Assembly: GCA_030039525.1 (NCBI GenBank) | Contig: JASHVI010000023.1 | Location: 1-6,234, forward strand | Direction: 5' to 3' | Length of the DNA stretch: 6,234 nucleotides | Source: Thermoplasmata archaeon | GTDB taxonomy: Archaea; Thermoplasmatota; Thermoplasmata; Lutacidiplasmatales; UBA184 | Position numbers and translations under genes: made by a program | Notes under the pieces: generated by a model | What the model was told of the DNA's origin: nothing | The model's input: the letters and a program-made list of their open reading frames with translations, nothing else | Databases searched by the model: none | Part shown: piece after piece, positions 1 through 5,204 of the stretch | Position numbering within the stretch: the first letter of the stretch is position 1 | Layout: every line of letters begins with the position of its first letter

Positions 1-465
1 CTCGCCCGCTACCTCAAGGCCGAGGTCTCGCTGTACCGCCTGCGCCGCAGCGCGCCCCTCTCCGCGGAGGGGGCCGCCACCCTCCTCGCGAACATCCTCA
101 ACGGCAACCGGATGTTCCCCTACTACGCCTGGCTGATCCTCGGCGGCGTCGACGGCAAGGGAGGCCACGTCTTCTCGGTCGACCCGGCGGGCGGCTCGAT
201 CGAGGACCGGTACGTCTCGGTCGGCTCGGGCTCCCCCTTCGCGTACGGCACGCTCGAGGAGGGCTACTCCCGCGACCTCGCCGTCACCGACGGCGTTGAC
301 CTCGCCCTCCGGGGGCTCACCGTCGCGATGAAGCGCGACTCGGCGAGCGGCGACGGGTACACCGTCCACACGATCACTCCGAAGGAGTACCGCGAGTTCT
401 CCGAGGACGAAATCAATAAGCGCCTGAAGTTGCTGAAGATCCCCATCCCTCCGGTGCCGGCCTGA
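1..465 (+). CDS. psmB: 20S proteasome beta subunit (partial, 5' end outside window)
   Basis: This is the proteolytic subunit of the archaeal 20S proteasome, an N-terminal-nucleophile threonine protease that forms the inner beta rings and degrades unfolded or tagged cytosolic proteins with the alpha subunit and an AAA ATPase. The frame is open from base 1 and encodes 154 residues. Visible family features are the GSGSPFAYG segment (Ser at bases 226-228, Ser129 in the Thermoplasma mature numbering) and RDSASGD (Asp at 337-339 and Ser at 346-348, Asp166 and Ser169). The spacing between these three residues fits the family exactly and implies that the fragment starts near mature residue 54. The propeptide, Thr1, Asp17 and Lys33 therefore lie upstream of the window, and the gene is not shown to be broken. 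The ATG at 112 is internal and not a start. The C-terminus ends in a Pro-rich tail, IPIPPVPA. The next gene, aCPSF1, lies 55 nt downstream, an arrangement known from other archaea. Confidence 0.95.
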   Translation, partial: LARYLKAEVSLYRLRRSAPLSAEGAATLLANILNGNRMFPYYAWLILGGVDGKGGHVFSVDPAGGSIEDRYVSVGSGSPFAYGTLEEGYSRDLAVTDGVDLALRGLTVAMKRDSASGDGYTVHTITPKEYREFSEDEINKRLKLLKIPIPPVPA

Positions 466-520
466 GCGCTTCCGATCGGCTCCCTTCGGGCCAACCCCTT
501 TCGAACCCCTTCCCCCAGCG
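466..520 (+). other. psmB-aCPSF1 intergenic spacer with 11-nt-phased repeat
   Basis: This 55-nt spacer has no TATA-like element and no Shine-Dalgarno match before the ATG at 521. It contains a weak hairpin (GGCTC at 478-482 with GGGCC at 488-492, one G-U pair) and the octamer AACCCCTT twice (493-500 and 504-511), 11 nt apart, in a C/T-rich stretch running up to the start codon. The lack of a promoter suggests read-through from psmB, but the pyrimidine-rich stretch could also be a 3'-end-forming site for the psmB transcript. No function is proven. Confidence 0.3.
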
Positions 521-2425
521 ATGAGTTTCGACGGGCTAGTGGAACAGACACGGGACGCGCTACGGGAGGTACTCCCGGAGGACGTCGAGGTCACCGACGT
601 CGAGCTGGAGGGCCCGCACATCGTCCTCTACACGAAGCAGCTCGACTCCTTCCTCTCCGGCGGGGACCTCCTCCGGCAGGTCGCCCAGAGGCTCCGCCGT
701 CGGGTCCTCGTCCGGACCGACCCGTCGGTGCTGATGGACCCGAAGCTCGCCGAGGCGTCGATCCGCGAGCTGATCCCCCCGGAGGCCGAGATCAACCAGC
801 TCTTCTTCGAGCCCGAGACCGGCGAGGTGACGATCGAGGCGGCGAACCCGGGGGCCGCGATCGGCCGGCAGGGCTCCGTCCTCAACGACCTGAAGCGCAA
901 GATCGGCTGGATCCCGACGGTCGTCCGGACGCCGCCGATCCCCTCGAAGACGGTCGAGGAGGTGCGGATCCACCTGCGCAACGAGTTCGACGAGCGCCGC
1001 GCCTTCCTGAAGAAGACCGGCATCCGGATCGCCCGGGACCGGCTCCCCGAGAAGCTCTGGGCCCGGAACACCTCGCTCGGCGGCTACCGGGAGGTCGGGC
1101 GCTCCGCCCACCTGCTGACGACCCAGAACTCGAAGGTCCTGATCGACTGCGGGATCGACCCGGGCTCGGAGCGGACGCCGTTCTTCAACGCCCCGGAGCT
1201 CCTCCCGCTCGACTCGCTCGACGCGGTCGTCGTCACGCACGCCCACCTCGACCACTGCGGCCTCGTGCCGGTCCTGCTGAAGTACGGGTACAAGGGGCCG
1301 ATCTACTGCACCGCGCCGACGCGCGACCTGATGACGCTCATGCTGCTGGACGCGATTAAGGTCACGAACCAGGAGGCGCGCCGGGGGCTCTACGAGTCCT
1401 CCCACGTCCGGGACCTCGTGATCCGCACGATCCCGCTCCGGTGGGGCGAGACGACCGACATCACCCCGGACATGCGCCTCACGATGCACAACGCCGGGCA
1501 CATCCTCGGCTCCTCGATCTGCCACTTCCACCTCGGGGACGGCGACTACAACCTCGCCTACTCCGGGGACATCAAGTTCGAGCGGAGCTGGCTGTTCAAC
1601 CCGGCGGCGAACCGGTTCCCGAGGCTCGAGACGATGATCCTCGAGTCGACGTACGGCGGCTACCGGGACGTCCAGCCGACCCGGGCGCAGGCCTCCGACG
1701 AGTTCAGCGCCCTCGCGAACAAGATCCTCTCGCGGGGCGGGAAGCTCATCGTCCCGGTCTTCGCCGTCGGGCGCTCGCAGGAGGTGATGCTCGTCCTCGA
1801 GGAGCGGATGCGCCTCGGCAAGATCCCGAAGGTGCCGGTCTACCTCGACGGGATGATCTTCGAGGCGACCGCGATCCACACCGCCTACCCGGAGTTCCTC
1901 AACAGCCAATTGAGGACGCAGATCTTCCAGCAGGGGGACAACCCGTTCCTCTCCGACATCTTCCGGCGCGTCGACTCCTCCCACATGCGGAACGGCCTCC
2001 TCGACTCGAAGGAGCCCTGCATCATCCTCGCGACCTCCGGGATGATGAGCGGCGGCCCGGTGATGGAGTACTTCAAGGCCTGGGCCCCCGACGAGAAGAG
2101 CGGCATCCTCTTTGTCGGCTACCAGGCCGAGGGGACCTTCGGGCGGCGCCTCCAGCGCGGCCTCGGCGACGCCTCCTTCTCCGACGGCGGCCGCAACTCG
2201 AACGTGCCGGTCCGCCTCGAGGTCGCCACGATCGAGGGGTTCAGCGGCCACTCCGACCGGGTCCAGCTGATGAACTACGTCGCCAGCCTCGACCCCCGGC
2301 CGGCCCGGGTCATCCTCAACCACGGGGAGGAGTCGAAGACCCTCGACCTCTCGACGGCCCTCCACCGGCGCTTCAACCTCGAGACCCGCGTCCCTTACAA
2401 CCTGGAGTCGGTCCGGCTGACGTGA
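521..2425 (+). CDS. KH-MBL-beta-CASP ribonuclease, transcription termination factor aCPSF1/FttA
   Basis: This is the archaeal homologue of CPSF73, a zinc-dependent endo/5'-3' exoribonuclease that cleaves nascent RNA and terminates transcription, working with Spt4/5 and RNA polymerase. The 634 residues match the usual family length. Two KH-like domains occupy about residues 1-145, with GRQG at 115-118 in the second. The metallo-beta-lactamase core follows: motif 1 Asp209 (LIDCG), motif 2 HAHLDH at 240-245, motif 3 His327 (NAGHILGS) and motif 4 Asp350 (SGD). The beta-CASP motifs are A at Glu375 (ESTYGG), B at His577 (FSGHSD) and C at His601 (NHGEE). All catalytic residues I expect are present, so it should be active. 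The ATG at 521 gives the normal N-terminus, although no Shine-Dalgarno sequence precedes it. It sits 55 nt after psmB, and its TGA overlaps the GTG start of the following glycosyltransferase. The names aCPSF1 and FttA are both in use. Confidence 0.97.
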   Translation: MSFDGLVEQTRDALREVLPEDVEVTDVELEGPHIVLYTKQLDSFLSGGDLLRQVAQRLRRRVLVRTDPSVLMDPKLAEASIRELIPPEAEINQLFFEPETGEVTIEAANPGAAIGRQGSVLNDLKRKIGWIPTVVRTPPIPSKTVEEVRIHLRNEFDERRAFLKKTGIRIARDRLPEKLWARNTSLGGYREVGRSAHLLTTQNSKVLIDCGIDPGSERTPFFNAPELLPLDSLDAVVVTHAHLDHCGLVPVLLKYGYKGPIYCTAPTRDLMTLMLLDAIKVTNQEARRGLYESSHVRDLVIRTIPLRWGETTDITPDMRLTMHNAGHILGSSICHFHLGDGDYNLAYSGDIKFERSWLFNPAANRFPRLETMILESTYGGYRDVQPTRAQASDEFSALANKILSRGGKLIVPVFAVGRSQEVMLVLEERMRLGKIPKVPVYLDGMIFEATAIHTAYPEFLNSQLRTQIFQQGDNPFLSDIFRRVDSSHMRNGLLDSKEPCIILATSGMMSGGPVMEYFKAWAPDEKSGILFVGYQAEGTFGRRLQRGLGDASFSDGGRNSNVPVRLEVATIEGFSGHSDRVQLMNYVASLDPRPARVILNHGEESKTLDLSTALHRRFNLETRVPYNLESVRLT

Positions 2426-3432
2426 GGCGGGACGGGGGGCCGACGGTCTCCGTCTCGCTCCTCAACTACCGCGGCGCCCGCTTCTTCGACGAGTGCCTCG
2501 GGGCCCTCGAGCGGCTCGACCCGGCCCCGTCGGAGATCGTCGCGGTCGACAACGCGAGCCCCGACGGCTCCGGCGCGGAGCTTCGGGCCCGGGCCGAGCG
2601 GGCCCGGGGCGCCCCGGTCCGGTTCGTCCCCTCGGAGCGCAACCGGGGGTACGCGGGCGGGCACAACCTCGGCGCCCGGAGCGGCTCCGGCGACTACATC
2701 GCCTTCCTGAACGTGACGACCGTCCCGGAGCCGGGCTGGCTCTCGGTCGTCGACTGGATGGAGGCCCACCCCGAGGTCGGCTTCGCGATGCCGGCGATCT
2801 TCCACCGGGCCGACCCGACGCGGGTCGAGAGCCTCGGCTCCCGCTTCGTGCGCTCCGGCGGCTTCCGCGTCGTCGGCCGGAACCTCCGGGAGCGGCCCGG
2901 CGTGACCGGACCGGAGTACGCGAGCGAGGTGAACTCGGTCCTGGGCGCCGCCTTCGTCGCCCGCCGGAGCTCCTTCGAGCGCCTCGGGGGCTTCGACGAG
3001 TCGATGTTCATGTACTTCGAGGAGACCGACCTCTGCTGGCGCGGATGGCTCCGGGGGGACCGGAGCGCCTGCTGGTTCGACCCGGCCCGGCCGACGCGGG
3101 TCCGCCACACGATGCACGGGACCCATCCGGGAGGGTTCGACGTCGCCCGGTACTTCGAGCCGAACCGGACCCTCTCGCTGTTCCGGAACCTCGAGGGCCG
3201 CACCCTCCCGTGGCTCCTCCCGCAGGCCGGCCGCGTCGCCTACGAGCTCGCGGGGACCCCCCGGAGGATGCTCCGGTACGGCTGGGACGTCGCCCGGCGG
3301 CTCCCCGACTCCGCGGAGCGCCGCCGCCCGCTCCAGCGGGAGCGGACCGTCCCGGACCGGCGGATCTTCGGCCTGGAACCCGAGCCCCCGCTCGCCCAGT
3401 GGTTCGACGGGTCCGAGGGGGGGCCCGACTGA
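2422..3432 (+). CDS. Family 2 (GT-A fold) glycosyltransferase, DxD-type Asp replaced
   Basis: This 336-residue protein resembles GT2 enzymes of the rhamnosyltransferase/WbbL type, which transfer a sugar from a nucleotide donor onto a glycan or lipid acceptor at the cytoplasmic face of the membrane. Visible features are the opening strand VSVSLLNYRG (9-18), the nucleotide-binding VDNASPDGS (42-50), NRGYAGGHNLGAR (74-86), the LNxxT-PGW segment (96-106) and the family signature GGFDE...YFEETDLCWR (189-207), where Glu200, Glu201 and Asp203 cover the catalytic-base region. His229 and the following HGTHPGG region match the usual C-terminal His/Gly motif. I see no signal peptide and no convincing membrane segment. 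At residue 99, where relatives have Asp (LNPDT or LNNDT), there is Thr (NVTT), so metal binding may be altered. The start is GTG at 2422: its GTGA overlap with the aCPSF1 stop suggests translational coupling, and no other in-frame start keeps the first beta strand. Donor and acceptor cannot be told from the sequence. Confidence 0.88.
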   Translation: MRRDGGPTVSVSLLNYRGARFFDECLGALERLDPAPSEIVAVDNASPDGSGAELRARAERARGAPVRFVPSERNRGYAGGHNLGARSGSGDYIAFLNVTTVPEPGWLSVVDWMEAHPEVGFAMPAIFHRADPTRVESLGSRFVRSGGFRVVGRNLRERPGVTGPEYASEVNSVLGAAFVARRSSFERLGGFDESMFMYFEETDLCWRGWLRGDRSACWFDPARPTRVRHTMHGTHPGGFDVARYFEPNRTLSLFRNLEGRTLPWLLPQAGRVAYELAGTPRRMLRYGWDVARRLPDSAERRRPLQRERTVPDRRIFGLEPEPPLAQWFDGSEGGPD

Positions 3433-3540
3433 CCGGTCGGAGAGGTCCCCCCGGGGTACCACCGCGGGGCGGGCCCGTTGGACAGTACGCTATGATGGGC
3501 AGCGGACAGGAGCCGGTATGTCGCGGGGCCCCCGGTCGCC

Positions 3541-3576
3541 GACCTCGCCCCGGCAGCCGCCCGCCGGGGGACGGTC
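3541..3576 (+). other. GC-rich stem-loop in intergenic region
   Basis: CCCCGGC (3548-3554) pairs perfectly with GCCGGGG (3563-3569) around an 8-nt loop. After a 3x3 internal loop, GACC (3541-3544) pairs with GGTC (3573-3576). It lies about 110 nt past the glycosyltransferase stop. It might stabilise the 3' end of the upstream transcript, but no T-tract follows it, and stems of this size arise easily by chance at this base composition. Confidence 0.25.
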
Positions 3577-3610
3577 GCGCCCGGCCCCCACTTCGCCCGG
3601 CGGCGGGCCG

Positions 3611-3620
3611 GTGCTAGCAC
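3611..3620. promoter_or_regulatory. Perfect 10-nt palindrome, candidate operator
   Basis: GTGCTAGCAC is its own reverse complement. It lies four bases upstream of the TATA-like element at 3625 and about 60 nt before the start codon of the phosphohydrolase gene. A dimeric regulator bound here would contact the region where TFB/TBP load. The position is the main argument; no second copy of the site is visible in the window. Confidence 0.25.
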
Positions 3621-3624
3621 ACGA

Positions 3625-3632
3625 CAAATACT
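3625..3632 (+). promoter_or_regulatory. TATA-like promoter element for the AP-superfamily/GT4-like pair
   Basis: CAAATACT is the best AT-rich octamer in the intergenic region and stands out sharply from its GC-rich surroundings. Archaeal transcription starts about 22-27 nt downstream of the TATA box, which would place the start near 3650-3657 and leave a short leader of about 20-25 nt before the ATG at 3677. The match to a full archaeal TATA consensus is only partial, so this is an inference from position and local composition. Confidence 0.4.
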
Positions 3633-3676
3633 CTCCGAATCGTTAGAACGGCCGGACCGGTTTCGCGAGACGTTCG

Positions 3677-5182
3677 ATGACCCCCACGACCCGTCGCTTC
3701 CTCGTTCTGGGCCTCGATGGGGGGACGTTCGACCTCCTCGACCCGCTGATGGCGGCCGGGGAGCTCCCGTTCTTGAAGGGGCTCGCCGACCGGGGGCTGA
3801 GGGCCCCGCTCCGCTCCGTCTTCCCGCCGAAGACGATCCCCGCCTGGTACTCCTTCGCGACCGGGCTCGACCCGGGGAGCCTCGGGATCTTCGGCTTCAC
3901 CGAGCCGGATGGGGGACCCGGTCGGAGCAAGCTCGTCCAGACCTTCCGGCCGAACGAGGCGGTCTGGGACCTCCTCTCCCGCCAGGGCCGGACCGTCGGG
4001 GTCCTCAACTTCCCCCTGAGGGCCGGCTACCCGATCAACGGGTTCGTCGTCCCCGGGATGCTCACGGAGGACCCCCGGACCTACCCGGCCGAGCTCCTCG
4101 GCTCCCTCGAGCGGGAGCTCGGGGAGACGTACGATCGGGAGCTGCCGCCGTACCACGACAGCCAGCGGACCGACTGGCTCCGCTTGGCGGCCCACGGCGT
4201 CACCCAGCGGGGCCGGGCGGCCGAGGCCCTCCTGGCCCGGCACCGGACCGACTTCCTCTTCGTCCTCTTCCGGGAGACCGACCGCGTCGAGCACCAGCAC
4301 TGGGACGAGCTCTCCCGCCCCGCCGAGCAGATCCCTGAGGACCTGCGGAGCTTCTGGCGGGCCGTCGACGCCTCCTGCGCGCGGATCGACCGGGCCTTCC
4401 GGGCCCTCGGCGAGCCGGCGGTGACGATGGTGATCTCCGACCACGGCCACGGGAGCGCCGAGGCCGAGTTCTTCACCAACCGCTGGCTCGCGGAGCACGG
4501 CTACCTTGTCTTCAAGAACGGCGGGACGAGCTGGCGGCGCCGGACGGTGTCGCGCCTCCTCCTCCTGTCGGACCGGATGGGCCCGGTCCGGCGCATCGTC
4601 CGGCCGATCGCCGACCGGCTGCACGGCGGGCCCCGGCGGGAGTGGATGAGCCACGTGCTCGCCGGGGAGGGGAGCTTCGAGTCGATGGCCGAGCGGATCG
4701 ACTGGCAGCGGACGACGGCCTTCTCCTACCCGGTGCCGGAGGGGATCTACCTCAACCGGTACAACCCGAACCTCACCGCGGCCCAGGGGGCCGAGATCGT
4801 CGCGCGGATCCGGCGGGAGCTCCTCGAGTACTCCGAGGCCCGGATCGAGGTCTTCGCGCCGAAGGAGATCTACAAGGGCGAGAACCTCGCCCAGGCGCCG
4901 GCGCTCCTCTTCCGGATCGACGGGATGCGGACGGAGCTTCGGATGGACTTCAGCTACCCGAAGCCGATGCTCGCGAAGCGCCCGGGGTACTTCTACGGGA
5001 CCGGGGTCCACCGGATGGACGGGATCCTGATCGCCGGCGGCGCCGGCGTCGCCCCGCAGCGGCACGACGAGCCCTTCTCGCTGCTCGACGTCGCTCCGAC
5101 CGTGCTCGAGGGGATGGGCGCTCCCGTCCCGTCGGCCCTGGCGGGCCGCTCGTTCGATACCCTCCTAAGGGGCGCGGCCTAG
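3677..5182 (+). CDS. Alkaline phosphatase superfamily phosphohydrolase/phosphotransferase (type I phosphodiesterase-like)
   Basis: This 501-residue protein belongs to the predicted AP-superfamily phosphohydrolases/phosphomutases (COG3379-like, type I phosphodiesterase/nucleotide pyrophosphatase fold). Such two-metal enzymes hydrolyse or transfer phosphoryl or phosphoester groups. The expected active site can be read in order: Asp14 in GLDGGTFD, nucleophile Thr53 in PPKTIPAW, Asp202 and His206 in ETDRVEHQHW, Asp255 and His256 in SDHGHG, and His445 in GTGVHRMDG. The C-terminal LLDVAPTVLEGMGAPVP (469-485) is the usual closing motif. An insertion of about 150 residues between SDHGHG and the last strands probably forms a substrate-recognition cap. 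There is no signal peptide or membrane helix, so a cytoplasmic location is likely. The ATG at 3677 is well placed before the first beta strand, but no strong Shine-Dalgarno precedes it. A TATA-like element lies about 50 nt upstream. The next gene begins 22 nt after the stop. Genes of this family often neighbour glycosyltransferases in archaea, so a glycan or lipid-phosphate substrate is plausible but unproven. Confidence 0.88.
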   Translation: MTPTTRRFLVLGLDGGTFDLLDPLMAAGELPFLKGLADRGLRAPLRSVFPPKTIPAWYSFATGLDPGSLGIFGFTEPDGGPGRSKLVQTFRPNEAVWDLLSRQGRTVGVLNFPLRAGYPINGFVVPGMLTEDPRTYPAELLGSLERELGETYDRELPPYHDSQRTDWLRLAAHGVTQRGRAAEALLARHRTDFLFVLFRETDRVEHQHWDELSRPAEQIPEDLRSFWRAVDASCARIDRAFRALGEPAVTMVISDHGHGSAEAEFFTNRWLAEHGYLVFKNGGTSWRRRTVSRLLLLSDRMGPVRRIVRPIADRLHGGPRREWMSHVLAGEGSFESMAERIDWQRTTAFSYPVPEGIYLNRYNPNLTAAQGAEIVARIRRELLEYSEARIEVFAPKEIYKGENLAQAPALLFRIDGMRTELRMDFSYPKPMLAKRPGYFYGTGVHRMDGILIAGGAGVAPQRHDEPFSLLDVAPTVLEGMGAPVPSALAGRSFDTLLRGAA

Positions 5183-5191
5183 ACCGTTCGG

Positions 5192-5196
5192 AGGAG
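5192..5196 (+). promoter_or_regulatory. Shine-Dalgarno-like AGGAG before GTG start
   Basis: AGGAG (overlapping GGAGG at 5190-5194) lies 8 nt before the GTG at 5205. It is the best ribosome-binding match before a supported gene in this window, and it decides the start of the last gene in favour of GTG 5205 over the in-frame ATG at 5265. Confidence 0.6.
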
Positions 5197-5204
5197 CCCG
5201 AAGG

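Larger units (their letters stand above)
3433..3676. other. 244-nt intergenic region between the GT2 and AP-superfamily genes
   Basis: This is the longest non-coding stretch in the window. Its left three quarters are extremely GC-rich and C/G-homopolymeric, with CCCCGGGG close to the upstream stop and a stem-loop at 3541-3576. Its right end (about 3611-3646) is distinctly more AT-rich than anything nearby and holds a palindrome and a TATA-like element. No T-rich tract follows the glycosyltransferase stop, so no conventional archaeal terminator is visible. Short open frames starting at 3492 (41 codons) and 3518 (42 codons) run through it, but I do not regard them as supported genes. Confidence 0.5.

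Noticed and set aside
112..465. Proteasome subunit starting at the ATG at 112
   Set aside because: The frame is open to base 1 and the residues before 112 (LARYLKAEVSLYRLRR...) are proteasome beta sequence, so this Met is internal.
472..479. Palindrome CCGATCGG after psmB
   Set aside because: An eight-base palindrome is expected by chance at this GC content and it has no promoter context.
560..2365. 601-codon open frame on the minus strand opposite aCPSF1
   Set aside because: It is a mirror of the strongly GC-biased third positions of aCPSF1. The product is a low-complexity Arg/Glu/Val/Pro/Asp-rich sequence with no domain, while the + strand carries every catalytic motif of a known family.
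1441..2421. Upstream extension of the GT2 frame to an ATG at 1441
   Set aside because: The extension lies out of frame inside aCPSF1 and gives an Arg/Pro/Gly/Asp-rich shadow peptide. The GT-A fold begins just after GTG 2422.
3490..3500. Box C-like TATGATGG, hinting at a C/D guide RNA
   Set aside because: No box D (CTGA) or C'/D' pair lies at the right distance, and the region does not fold as a k-turn RNA by eye.
3492..3617. 41-codon ORF starting ATGATG at 3492
   Set aside because: It has no ribosome-binding match, a low-complexity Arg/Pro/Gly product, and belongs to a frame that is open by composition for over 1 kb through the GT2 gene.
3614..5065. 483-codon minus-strand open frame opposite the AP-superfamily gene
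   Set aside because: Same composition artefact. The + strand encodes a complete, recognisable metalloenzyme with all active-site residues.
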